Source of the DNA: Arthrobacter sp. MA-N2
GTDB taxonomy: Bacteria > Actinomycetota > Actinomycetes > Actinomycetales > Micrococcaceae
Assembly (NCBI RefSeq): GCF_000517125.1
Contig: NZ_KI912157.1
Location: forward strand, 154,979 to 218,978
Direction: 5' to 3'
DNA: 64,000 nt
In this document: positions 1 to 8,552 of the stretch, piece after piece
Numbering within the stretch: the first letter of the stretch is position 1
Layout: the number at the start of each line of letters is the position of its first letter
Made by a program: the position numbers and the translations under genes
The notes under the pieces: generated by a model
Seen by the model: the letters and a program-made list of their open reading frames with translations, nothing else
Told to the model about the DNA's origin: nothing
Databases searched by the model: none

Positions 1-306
1 TACGGTCGACAGGGCAGCGACAGCGCCGACCGAAAGATCTATTCCGGCGGTGACAATCACCATGAACTGCCCTACGGCAAGAATTGAGACAATGGCGCCG
101 GTCAGGACAATGTTCTCAAGGTTCCTGGGAGTCAGAAAGAACGGTGAGGCGACCGATCCAATGATGATGACAACGATGATTCCGAGCAGCAGGAAAGCAT
201 AGCCGCCAAGGAAGTACTGCCTGAATCGCTGAAGTAGCGTCTGTTTTCGGTTCCGGTCGGGTGAACCCGTTTTTCCTGCATCCCGGTCTACGGTGGAAAC
301 TTGCAT
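1..306 (-). CDS. Ribose-type ABC transporter permease (N-terminal part, runs off the window)
   Basis: Membrane permease of a CUT2 (ribose/xylose-like) importer. The 102 codons from the ATG at 306 to the window edge are open. After a short polar N-terminus comes a hydrophobic helix (residues about 35-55), then the family hallmark GQFMVIVTAGIDLSVG at about residues 81-96, typical of RbsC-like BPD_transp_2 permeases. It is last in a minus-strand series after the ATPase (343-1932) and binding protein (1971-2984), the usual order for these importers. The C-terminal two thirds lie outside the window. Family assignment is strong; the substrate is unknown. Confidence 0.85.
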   Translation of the reverse strand, partial: MQVSTVDRDAGKTGSPDRNRKQTLLQRFRQYFLGGYAFLLLGIIVVIIIGSVASPFFLTPRNLENIVLTGAIVSILAVGQFMVIVTAGIDLSVGAVAALSTV

Positions 307-342
307 GTAGATCTGTGTCCTCTCAGAGCATGTGGATGGGGG

Positions 343-1932
343 CTAGCGCAGCATGGATAGGAGGCCGTCGGAGTCGATCATGTCGTGAGCAAACGAGGTC
401 GAAAGCCGGCCGCGTTGCATGACATAGATTCGATCGCTCATCAGTGCTTCCTCGATCTCGGATGTGATGAGGAGGACGGAACCTCCCTGCGCCAGGTAGG
501 TCCCAATGGCCTTGTAGATGGTTTCTTTCGCTGCTACATCAACGCCGCGCGTAGGCTCACTGACGATGAGCAGTTCTGCTCCAGCAGCAATCCACTTGGC
601 GAAAACGACCTTCTGCTGGTTGCCGCCACTGAGAGTGCCAACGTGTTGGTCGGCATCCCTGACTCGAATTCCGAGGCTGTGGATCATACCGTCTGCGAGC
701 CGCCGCTCCTTCGAGCCCCTTCGAAAGCCAAACCGCCTGATCGTGTGGAGACTGGGCATGGATATGTTTGCTTGGACCGACATGTCAAGAACCAGGCCCT
801 GGCTCTTGCGGTCCTCCGGAATCCACCCAAGTCCGGCTTTGATCGCGTCGCGCGGCGTCCGGATGGAGACCTGGCGCCCGCGCATGAGGAACTCACCTGT
901 GAGATGTGGCCGGCTGCCGAACAGGCACGCGGCCAGTTCAGACTGACCGCTCCCGACCAGACCGGTGACGGCCACCGCTTCCCCAGGCATTACACTCAAG
1001 GCGACTTCGTCCAGCAAATGTGAATCGCTGAGGTTTCGGACTTCCAGCATGGGCTTTTCTTTGCCGCTGTCTACAGTGCGAGGATTGATGCGCCGCCGGC
1101 CGCCAGTGGTGAGCTGACCGACGAGCTCCCCGATGAGATTTTCGCCCACCATCGCCCGCACCGCTTCTTCTTCTGGGAGCTCGGCGGAAGTTCGGGTCAG
1201 CACTTTCCGACCATCTCGCATTACGGTGATCCGGTCGCATAGGCGGTAGACCTCATCGAGCCTGTGGGAGATGAACACTATTGCCACACCCTCTCCCCTG
1301 AGTCGTTCCACCAACTCGAAGAGCTTTTCCACTTCAGGTTTCGGCAACGTGGCCGTTGGTTCATCCAGAAGGATCACCCTGGCTTTTCGGTGAACGGCCT
1401 TGGCGATCTCGACGGCTTGTTGTTCAGCCATGGACAAGGTGCCAACCGGCGTGTCAGCAGGAATGTCGAAGCCCAGGTTCAGGAGGTCTTCTGTGGCTCT
1501 ACGGTGAAGTCGGTTCCAGTCGACAAGCCCAGCGCGTGTCGTGGGAAGGTCGGAGAGATAAATGTTTTCCGCCACGGACAGTCCGGGAGCAAGACTCAAC
1601 TCCTGATGAATCGTGTAGATACCGTTCGCCTGCGCGTCACCGGGATTGCCAAAGCGCCGCGGGCTGCCCTCGAGAATGATTTCTCCCTCGGTGGGAACCT
1701 CCACCCCTGACATCACCTTTACAAGCGTTGACTTGCCCGCTCCGTTCTGGCCCAGTAATGCGTGGCATTCCCCCGGCCAGACATCAAGGTCGACACCCTC
1801 CAGCGCTTGGACACCGGGATAGCTCTTCGAAATTCCGCGGAGGCTCAGCGCTGCCGATGTCCGTGGTGATGTGTCCGACCCACCGGGATGCCGGGTCCCG
1901 GCATTGATCCGCGGCTCATTATTCAGGTTCAT
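343..1932 (-). CDS. Sugar ABC importer ATP-binding protein, RbsA/MglA-like, two ABC domains
   Basis: Cytoplasmic ATPase driving a CUT2 sugar importer. The 529-aa length is normal for the duplicated-ABC RbsA type. The first domain has Walker A GQNGAGKS (about 61-68), signature LSMAEQQAVEIAKA and Walker B VILLDEPT. The second has the degenerate P-loop GLVGSGQSE, signature LSGGNQQKV and an ESTRGVD-like segment (SEPTRGVD), the asymmetry usual for this family. The ATG at 1932 is preceded by GGGAGGA. It lies 37 bp upstream of the permease start and just downstream of the binding-protein gene. Family naming is secure. The neighbouring SMP-30, SDR and decarboxylase genes hint at a sugar, sugar acid or polyol substrate, but this is inference. 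Confidence 0.93.
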   Translation of the reverse strand: MNLNNEPRINAGTRHPGGSDTSPRTSAALSLRGISKSYPGVQALEGVDLDVWPGECHALLGQNGAGKSTLVKVMSGVEVPTEGEIILEGSPRRFGNPGDAQANGIYTIHQELSLAPGLSVAENIYLSDLPTTRAGLVDWNRLHRRATEDLLNLGFDIPADTPVGTLSMAEQQAVEIAKAVHRKARVILLDEPTATLPKPEVEKLFELVERLRGEGVAIVFISHRLDEVYRLCDRITVMRDGRKVLTRTSAELPEEEAVRAMVGENLIGELVGQLTTGGRRRINPRTVDSGKEKPMLEVRNLSDSHLLDEVALSVMPGEAVAVTGLVGSGQSELAACLFGSRPHLTGEFLMRGRQVSIRTPRDAIKAGLGWIPEDRKSQGLVLDMSVQANISMPSLHTIRRFGFRRGSKERRLADGMIHSLGIRVRDADQHVGTLSGGNQQKVVFAKWIAAGAELLIVSEPTRGVDVAAKETIYKAIGTYLAQGGSVLLITSEIEEALMSDRIYVMQRGRLSTSFAHDMIDSDGLLSMLR

Positions 1933-1970
1933 GGCGTCCTCCTCCCAACGCTTGGCCTTTGCATGCCCTG

Positions 1971-2984
1971 CTAGAACTTCTGCTCAGGCTTGAACTGTTG
2001 GGCAGCATTCTTGGGGGTGTACAAAGGGGTGGAGATATACTTGACTCCGCCGGGGCATGCCTCGCTCTGGGGCTTTCCCCCAACCGCTGCGAGAGCCATG
2101 TCGAGGGCTACTTTCCCCTGGACGTCCGGGCTGTTTGCCCCGTCGGCAAAGATCGGACCACTCGGGTGATCAATCATGTACTTCACCGTTGACATGGCAC
2201 CGTCGTAGGTCCCGATGACAACTTTGTCCCACATTCCCAGGCCCGTCAGTGCTGACTGAACAGCTGGGAGCATGGAGTCGCTTGCTACGAAGATCAGCTT
2301 TAGATCGGGGTTGCCAGTCGCAACCTCGCGCAACGCAGACAGGGCCGTGTCAGCGACCCATTGACCGTAGATAGTGGGGAGCATCTTTAGCTTCGGTGCG
2401 TCTGGTGCGGACTGGTAGCCCTGCAGAAATCCTTTTGTCCGGAGATCTGTCACGACTTCGCCCGGAAAGCCGCCCACCATGACCGCCTTCACGGGCGTCT
2501 CCAGGCCGGATCTGCTCTTTAGAACGTTGGCGAGCTCTTTTCCTACGCCGGCCGCAGTAGCCACCTGGTCCTCTGCTACGTAGCAGTAGGCGTACTCGGC
2601 AAGCGAGGGGTCCAGGTTCGAATTCACTGCTATGAGCGGGATGTTGGCTTCTTTAAGCGCCTTCAATGCAGGTGTTACACCGCGGGGGTCAGCGGGGTTA
2701 AGGATGACCGCGTTTGCTCCTTTGGTGATGAAGTTCTTGACGAGAGAGTTCTGCACCACCGGGTCTCCGCGCCCATCGGACTCAAGCAGGCTGACTCCGC
2801 TGTCCTTCGCTGCCGCCCGGACGCCGTCCGTCTGGGCGGTCCACCAGTCGCTTGCAAAATTGCGTTGGGCGAAAGCAATGGTCGGAGATTTGGCGCCCGC
2901 AGGAGCAGCCTGACCGCCACACGCCGACAATGCAATACAGCTGATAATTGACACGACTGTGATAACCAGATTGCGTCGTTGCAT
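1971..2984 (-). CDS. Periplasmic-type sugar-binding lipoprotein (Peripla_BP_4/RbsB-like)
   Basis: Extracellular substrate-binding component of the CUT2 importer. A hydrophobic signal (residues 6-20) ends in lipobox LSAC with the lipidated Cys at 22. The mature part reads as a type-I sugar-binding fold: IAFAQRNFASDWW start, GANAVILNPADPRGV at the hinge/ligand region, and VVIGTYDGAMSTVKYM near the C-terminus. At 337 aa it is typical in length. An AAGGGTG ribosome-binding site precedes the ATG at 2984. It is transcribed with the ATPase and permease that follow. Ligand specificity cannot be read from sequence alone. Confidence 0.9.
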   Translation of the reverse strand: MQRRNLVITVVSIISCIALSACGGQAAPAGAKSPTIAFAQRNFASDWWTAQTDGVRAAAKDSGVSLLESDGRGDPVVQNSLVKNFITKGANAVILNPADPRGVTPALKALKEANIPLIAVNSNLDPSLAEYAYCYVAEDQVATAAGVGKELANVLKSRSGLETPVKAVMVGGFPGEVVTDLRTKGFLQGYQSAPDAPKLKMLPTIYGQWVADTALSALREVATGNPDLKLIFVASDSMLPAVQSALTGLGMWDKVVIGTYDGAMSTVKYMIDHPSGPIFADGANSPDVQGKVALDMALAAVGGKPQSEACPGGVKYISTPLYTPKNAAQQFKPEQKF

Positions 2985-3087
2985 GATAAATCACCCTTCA
3001 AAATCCGTTGGGAAAGTAACTCATCAGCGTTCCGTCAGATGAGTTTGTTGGTGAGAGGCCGGCGCGCGCCAGCTAGCTGTTGGCCCT

Positions 3088-4005
3088 CTACGTCGAGGGG
3101 AGCTGTCGGCGCATGTAGCCCAGGAGGTTGCCGCCGACTCGCATCCGCAGCCGATATATGGAGGTGGAGGCCGTGATGTACAGCGTCTTCCAGTCGGGTC
3201 CGCCCCAGTTCATGTTGGCGACCTTCTCCGGGACGTTGATCGACCCTAGTTTTGAACCGTCCGGGGCGTAGACCCATATACCTCCGGGTGCGGTCACGTA
3301 GAGATTGCCTTGTTCGTCGACCTTCATGCCGTCAACAAATCCATCCCCCGCCCCCGGATCTTCACTGATCTGGGCGGCAAAGACACGGCCGTTCTGAAGC
3401 CGGCCGTCGGAGGTGACATCAAAAACCCGCACATGCGCCCGCTCGGTGTCGTTCACGTACAGGAGTGATTCATCCGGTGAGAAGCACAGGCCGTTAGGCT
3501 GAGCAAAATCGTCCAGGAGTAGCTCCAGGCCACCCGTAGGCGGGAGGCGATAGACACCACGGAAGTCAAGCTCCACTTCCCGCTCCACTCCGAATACCGG
3601 CATCCGCCCATATGTCGGGTCGGTGAAGAACACGGAACCGTCACTGGCGACGACGACGTCGTTCGGGCTATTCAGTTCCTTTCCCTTCCACTCTGATGCC
3701 AGTACGTGTCGTTCGCCTTCTGCCTCGCGAACAACGGAGCTGGTGCTGTGCTCACATACGATCAGATGGCCGTCGGCATCGCGGGTCATGCCGTTGCATT
3801 TGTTGCTCTGGGCCCGAACGATGCTGAGCCCTTCATCCTCATGCCAGCGCCGGCGCTTGTCTTGGGGCATGTCACTGAAATGCAGTGAATTGTCTTGCAT
3901 CCAGATAGGTCCTTCGGTGAAGGTGAACCCGGTTGCAATCCGTTCAACCTCCGCGTCCGGCGCGATGAGATCCTGCAGAACTGGGTAGGCTGATCTTGCT
4001 ACCAT
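3088..4005 (-). CDS. SMP-30/gluconolactonase-like lactone hydrolase
   Basis: Probable sugar-lactonase of the SMP-30/LRE beta-propeller family, hydrolysing an aldonolactone made by an upstream dehydrogenase. Family metal-ligand motifs are visible: TEGP with the first Glu near residue 32, NSPNDVVV with the Asn ligand, and DGFVDGMKVDEQGNLYV with the catalytic Asp. The ATG at 4005 (protein MVARSAYPV) is preferred over the TTG six bases upstream because GGGGAG sits about 6 bases before it. Its place between the SDR gene and the importer suggests oxidation to a lactone followed by hydrolysis. The exact sugar is unknown. Confidence 0.85.
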   Translation of the reverse strand: MVARSAYPVLQDLIAPDAEVERIATGFTFTEGPIWMQDNSLHFSDMPQDKRRRWHEDEGLSIVRAQSNKCNGMTRDADGHLIVCEHSTSSVVREAEGERHVLASEWKGKELNSPNDVVVASDGSVFFTDPTYGRMPVFGVEREVELDFRGVYRLPPTGGLELLLDDFAQPNGLCFSPDESLLYVNDTERAHVRVFDVTSDGRLQNGRVFAAQISEDPGAGDGFVDGMKVDEQGNLYVTAPGGIWVYAPDGSKLGSINVPEKVANMNWGGPDWKTLYITASTSIYRLRMRVGGNLLGYMRRQLPST

Positions 4006-4038
4006 GCCCAACTCCCCTTTCCTGTGATCCTTGGCTGC

Positions 4039-4791
4039 TCAACTGGCAATTTGTCCGCCATCGATGAAGAACGGCGCTCCGGTGGAGAAGCCACTTTCGT
4101 CCTGAGCCAGGTAGACAACCAATGGGGCCACTTCCTTCGGCTCTCCTGCCCGGCCCAGGGGGTTGCCTTCGGCTGCAGCCTTGGGGTCAGCTTGTGCTGC
4201 CAGGAAGTCCCGGCCGATTCCGGTCATAATCAGGCCCGGTACCAGAGCGTTGACCGTGATGTTGTCTTTCGCATGGTCCATGGCCATGGCCCTTGTCAGC
4301 GACATCACGGCGCCCTTGGACGCAATATAGCCCGCGTTATCCTGCCAACCAATGAATGAACTTGGAGAGGCGGTATTGATGATCCGTCCGCCCCCTGCCC
4401 GACGCATTTCCGGGATGGCGTAGCGTGAGCAGTAGAAGATGCCGTCCACGTTAACTGCGAAGACCCTGCGCCACTCCTTAAGGGGCATGTCGACGACATT
4501 TCCCTCCATCGGGTTGATGCCGGCATTGTTGAAGAGCACGTTCAGCTTGCCGAAATGTTCAACAGTCTCGTGCACGAGGTGGCGGGCCTGCTCCTCGATG
4601 GCGACGTCACATTTGATGAAGATGGCGTCACCGCCCTGCTCGGTGATCATCCCCGCTGTCTCCTGGCCGCCTGCACCGTCGACGTCACTGACTGCCACGC
4701 TCGCGCCCTCGGCGGCGAGGGCAATGGCCGAGGCACGGCCTATACCGGAGGCGGCTCCGGTGACGATGCATGTCTTGCCTAGAAGTTTCAC
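4039..4791 (-). CDS. SDR-family NAD(P)-dependent dehydrogenase
   Basis: Classical short-chain dehydrogenase of 250 aa, probably oxidising a sugar or polyol. Nucleotide-binding TGAASGIG, the structural NNAG, catalytic YIASK (Tyr and Lys) and the downstream PG segment are all present. The usual catalytic Ser region reads NTASPSS. The GTG at 4791 (protein VKLLGKTC) is chosen because GAGGATAAC directly precedes it and it gives the standard family length; an in-frame ATG further upstream (4836) would add 15 atypical residues. It lies between the decarboxylase-family gene (upstream) and SMP-30 (downstream). Family certain, substrate inferred only. Confidence 0.9.
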   Translation of the reverse strand: MKLLGKTCIVTGAASGIGRASAIALAAEGASVAVSDVDGAGGQETAGMITEQGGDAIFIKCDVAIEEQARHLVHETVEHFGKLNVLFNNAGINPMEGNVVDMPLKEWRRVFAVNVDGIFYCSRYAIPEMRRAGGGRIINTASPSSFIGWQDNAGYIASKGAVMSLTRAMAMDHAKDNITVNALVPGLIMTGIGRDFLAAQADPKAAAEGNPLGRAGEPKEVAPLVVYLAQDESGFSTGAPFFIDGGQIAS

Positions 4792-4880
4792 GTTATCCTC
4801 AATTTCTGATCTGTACTGGGGTCTATTCGGCTGCATCAGCGCAGCTGATTCACCGGTCAGGGCCGGCGAAGCGATTAGGG

Positions 4881-4928
4881 TTGCCGCTCCCTCTGCGGGC
4901 CGGATCGGGACCGCAGAGGGAGCGGCAA
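4881..4928. terminator. Strong 18-bp inverted repeat between the decarboxylase and SDR genes
   Basis: Perfect 18-bp arms (4881-4898 and 4911-4928, beginning TTGCCGCTCCCTCTGCGG) with a 12-base loop. It lies 10 bp past the end of the decarboxylase-family gene on the minus strand, before the SDR gene. No T-run follows on either strand, so it may be an attenuator or an mRNA-stabilising hairpin rather than a classical intrinsic terminator. Confidence 0.75.
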
Positions 4929-4938
4929 GAACGACTCC

Positions 4939-5754
4939 TTAGACAGCTGCTGGAGTCTTACCCGCCTTGGACAGGTCGACCGGCCGGGCAATTTCAGCGG
5001 CTTCCACAACTCGGTGGGCAATCCCGTTGTGGTTGAAGGTGCACCGACCGAAGTACGAGGTGATGTCCGTCAGGGGACCGATCGGGATCTGGTCGAACGG
5101 GCCGTCCTGGATTGCGATGCTCCCGGTCCCCTTCATGGTGTCGTTGGCTTCGTAGTCCACCTGGACGTACACGAGCTCCTTCTTCTCAAGCCCAGAGGTG
5201 GTGTTCGCCGGGGTCTGGCGATAGCAGATGGGGAACTGCGTGCCGAAGAACGGGAATTCTTCCTTTGGAATCGCCTGCAGATTTTCAACGCGGCCAGAAA
5301 CCAGATGCGCGCCCCGTCGGCTCACCGAGAAGTCATAGTGGTCCGAGTCCTCGGAGGTCGCAGGAGTGATTTCCATCTGGCCGATTTTCTTCGGGTAACC
5401 CCAGACTTCCCGGCCGTGAACGAGGACCAGGTCATCATCGACGTAGAGCTGGACGAGGAAGAGGCCCTCGGAACCGGGCTCGTCCTTCAGCCGGCACTTG
5501 ATGCCGACGCCCCATTCATGGAAGGGGTAAGCCCAGGTTTTTTCACCGTCTTTTTCGGTCTCCTTGAACCAGCCCATGTAAATGACGACTTCGTCCGTGG
5601 CTTCCAAGGGGGCCGGCACCAACTTTCGCAAGTGCTCAAGGTCGCCCTTCGCCGTCATGATCAGATAATCGGCGTCGATGCGTCCCAGTTCCGCACCTCC
5701 GTCGCATGCCATCCAATCGAGTTCGTAGTTCCTGCAGACCAATCCCTGCTTCAC
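4939..5754 (-). CDS. Acetoacetate decarboxylase family protein
   Basis: Member of the acetoacetate decarboxylase-like superfamily, about 271 aa. The Schiff-base signature is clear: GREVWGYPKKIG in the middle of the protein matches the ADC motif with the active-site Lys and its pKa-tuning neighbour. The N-terminal DLEHLRKLVPAPLE also aligns with ADC. The GTG at 5754 is preferred because GGAG lies 7 bases upstream; a TTG at 5871 would add a low-complexity Arg-rich stretch. Family members in sugar operons often act on other keto acids or lactones, so the true reaction is unclear. It is first gene of the minus-strand cluster. Confidence 0.82.
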   Translation of the reverse strand: MKQGLVCRNYELDWMACDGGAELGRIDADYLIMTAKGDLEHLRKLVPAPLEATDEVVIYMGWFKETEKDGEKTWAYPFHEWGVGIKCRLKDEPGSEGLFLVQLYVDDDLVLVHGREVWGYPKKIGQMEITPATSEDSDHYDFSVSRRGAHLVSGRVENLQAIPKEEFPFFGTQFPICYRQTPANTTSGLEKKELVYVQVDYEANDTMKGTGSIAIQDGPFDQIPIGPLTDITSYFGRCTFNHNGIAHRVVEAAEIARPVDLSKAGKTPAAV

Positions 5755-6709
5755 AAGCTTTCTCCGATCTTCATCGACCTCTAAAGCAACACCTAAGCAG
5801 CCCAAAAACGTGCGAAGATTCGCCGTCCGTCGGACTCCTTTGGCGGGTGTCCCCCTGCCGCGTCGACGCAAGCAGGCCGGACCTCAGTCCTTCGAGGCTT
5901 GATTCCGGCGGTCCATCCACCGTGATCAACAACACTAAGTCAGCCCCGCATTTCCGTCAACCCCTTGGCTAAAATGCCAACCGGCTGACACATTTTGGCT
6001 GGCTGTCACCGGCGGAGATCCGTAATCTGGCACGTTTTCCCTAGTAATCCCCGATGGGACCCCCGACGCACACGGCTGCGGTAAAACACCCTGGCGCGTT
6101 ACGCGATGCGCGTTACCAGGGGGCTGAGCCGGCCCTCATTTAATGGCTCGCTGTCGAACTTGATCGACAGCCGCATTCAGGCCCTCTTCGATCAGGTGCG
6201 GCTTGTCCGCCGCGACGTGATAAATACGTCCCGGTCTCGGTGGTCGTGATCATTGCGCGGACGATTTCTCTAACTCCGGTGGCTCTGAAGATCGATTTCG
6301 TAAGAAGCCTATGGCCGGCGGGGTCGCGATGTGTTTCAGTTCGTGCAGTCTTTGACGACGGGTGTTGCATTTCGTGCACAGATGACCGTCCAGCCAACGC
6401 TGGCCCGAGCAGATTCCCGCAGCCGCCCCAAAGAGAGACCCACCCCGACCGAGTTCAGTGCGCCACCCGACGGATCATCAGCGCCAATCCAGACGCCCCC
6501 GCACGGCTCGGAACACGGTCCGCAGTCAGGGCCTTAGACTTTGCGAATAGCTGGACCTTGCGGCGCACACGGCCATCCCACAATGGCTGTCTGCCATTGG
6601 GCATCGTCGTCGGCTTCGCCCCATCCGTAGATCAGTTCTCTACGAAGTCACGTTGGTTCGACTTGGGTGGGCAACCCTTTTCTGACATTTGGTCCGAGTG
6701 GCGGGCTCA
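5755..6709. other. Non-coding stretch upstream of the decarboxylase gene, up to the IS21 insertion
   Basis: I see no recognisable gene. Short open frames have no family signature and change frame quickly. Near 6089-6121 a hairpin closed by CCCTGG/CCAGGG contains two direct copies of GCGCGTTAC. The segment 5940-6000 is less GC-rich and carries TTTTGGC/GCCAAAA-like half sites, a reasonable place for the promoter of the minus-strand operon. The peptide HLIEEGLNAAVDQVRQ on the minus strand near 6140-6200 looks protein-like but I cannot place it. Confidence 0.5.
6705..6709. repeat. Target-site duplication of the IS21 element, left copy
   Basis: GCTCA at 6705-6709 is repeated exactly at 14012-14016, immediately outside the two IS ends. 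This gives a 5-bp target duplication, within the 4-8 bp expected for the IS21 family. It shows both ends of the element are the original pair. Confidence 0.88.
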
Positions 6710-6777
6710 TGTTAACGCCAGCCGAAAATAGGGCCAGGAACGCCAACTGAAAATAGGGCCACCGACCACTATGGAAG

Positions 6778-8018
6778 GTGATCAATTTGGATGATTGGGC
6801 GGAGATACGCCACCTGTTTTCGACGGGCAAGCACTCGAAGCGGGAGATCGGCAGGATCGTGGGGTTTCCCGCGGAACGGTGGACCGGGCGCTGGAGTCGG
6901 ACCGGGCGCCGAAGTATCAGCGGGCGGCGGGAGTCTCGAGTTTTGATGCGTTTGCTTCCGGGGTGCGGGAGCTGTTGGTGAAGACGCCGACGATGCCGGC
7001 CGCGACGCTGGCGGAGCGGGTGGGCTGGTCCGGTTCCGCGTCGTTGTTCCGGGCGAAGGTGGCCGCGATCCGGCCTGAATACGCGCCGCCTGACCCGGCT
7101 GACCGTTTGGTCCATGAACCGGGGTTCCAGGTCCAGTGCGATCTCTGGTTCCCGCACGAGCCGCTGCCCGTCGGTGAGGGTCAGACCGATACGCCGCCGG
7201 TGCTGGTGATGACCTCGCCGTTCTCGGGATTCATCCAGGCGCGGATGCTGCCGTCGCGGACGACGCCAGACCTGTTGGGCGGGATGTGGACTCTGCTGCA
7301 GGACGCGCAGGCGGTTCCGTCGCGGCTGTTGTGGGACAACGAGTCCGGCATCGGCAGGCGCCGGCCCACGGAGCCGGTGGCCGCGTTCGCCGGGTCCCTG
7401 GGACTGGAGATCAAGCTGCTGCCGCCGCGGGATCCGGAGTCCAAGGGCATGGTCGAGCGGATGAACAGGTTCTTCCGGCAACGCTTCATGCCGGGCCGGG
7501 ATTTCCGCTCACCCTCGGATTTCAACGGCCAGCTGGAGGACTGGCTGCCGAAGGCGAATCACCGGTATTCGCGGTCCCGCCACGGCCGCCCGGACGAGCT
7601 GATCGTCCTGGACCGGGAGAGGATGCGGGAGCTGCCGCCGGTGACGCCGGAAGCGGTGTTCCGCAACGCGGTGCGGTTGCCGCGGGATTACTACGTGCGG
7701 GTGTTCTCCAACGACTATTCCGTGGACCCTTCATTCATTGGGCGGATCGTGGATGTGGTCGCTGACCTGGACACCGTCTGGGTCACCCATGAGGGTGTCA
7801 TCATCGCCACCCATGTCCGGGCATGGGCCCGGCACCTGGTCCTGACCGATCCGGCCCACGTGGCCCGCGCGGCGGTGATGCGACGGGACTTCAGGACCCA
7901 GCGGGTGCACCGCCCCGAACCCGAAGAAGCGGTGGAGGTTCGGGATCTGGCCGCCTATGACGAGATCTTCGGCATCGACCTCGGCCTCCAGCCTGCCCTT
8001 CTGGAGGTGGCCTCATGA
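6778..8018 (+). pseudogene. istA: IS21 transposase IstA, frameshifted near its N-terminus
   Basis: DDE transposase of the IS21 family. The N-terminal helix-turn-helix (DDWAEIRHLFSTGKHSK) starts at GTG 6778. After about residue 29 the family sequence continues in another frame (VSRGTVDRALESDRAPKYQ), which fits loss of one G in the G-run at about 6860-6866. The rest is intact: catalytic Asp in VQCDLWFPH, Asp in LLWDNESG, Glu in ESKGMVERMNRFF. Its stop overlaps the istB start (ATGA at 8015-8018). I checked for a programmed -1 slip: GGGTTTC is present but the codon phase is wrong, so mutation is more likely. Confidence 0.85.
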
Positions 8019-8526
8019 CAGGGACACCGTCACAGATCGAGTACTACGCCCGGGCCCTGCGCGCACCACGGATCAGCGACGGGTTCCGCCGGCTCGGGGA
8101 TCAGGCCCGGGACGCCGGCTGGTCTCATGAGGAATACTTGGCCGCGGTCCTCTCCCGTGAAGTCTCCGAACGCGAAGCCTCCGGCGCGGCGACCCGGATC
8201 AAGGCCGCGAGGTTCCCGGCCCACAAGGATCTGGAGGAGTTCAACTTCGACCACCAGCCCTCCGCGGACCGGAACCTCATCGCGCACCTGGGCACCGGGG
8301 TGTTCCTCTCCGAGGCCAAAAACGTGGTCCTCCTCGGGCCGCCCGGAACCGGCAAAACCCATCTCGCGGTCGGCATCGGCATCAAGGCAGCCAGGGCTGG
8401 GCACCGGGTCCTCTTCGATTCCGCGACCGGCTGGGTCGCTCGGCTGCAGGAGGCCCATTCCCGCGGGAAACTCGCCCAGGAACTGGTCAAACTCCGCCGC
8501 TACAGCCTCCTGGTGGTCGACGAGGT
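8015..8526 (+). pseudogene. istB: IS21 helper ATPase IstB, 5' part (split by insertion)
   Basis: AAA+ transposition helper of IS21. Walker A GPPGTGKTHLA and the preceding N-terminal domain are complete. The reading frame is cut in Walker B: LLVVDEV runs straight into foreign sequence, which adds two residues and a stop at 8534-8536. The missing part resumes at 13698. Joined, the two parts give a family-typical IstB (about 250 aa), so the insertion is recent relative to IS21 arrival. The truncated product lacks the second half of the ATPase and should be inactive. Confidence 0.9.
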
Positions 8527-8552
8527 CTTGTCTTAAGAGTCTGTGGCTGATG
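8527..8552 (+). repeat. Left terminal inverted repeat of the 5.17-kb insertion
   Basis: Begins CTTGTCTTAAGAGTC. It pairs with 13670-13695 on the other strand, 24 of 26 identical (differences at positions 16 and 25). Confidence 0.88.

Noticed and set aside
6855..6875. Programmed -1 frameshifting in istA
   Set aside because: GGGTTTC is present but in the wrong phase for a slippery heptamer, and IS21 istA is normally one continuous frame.
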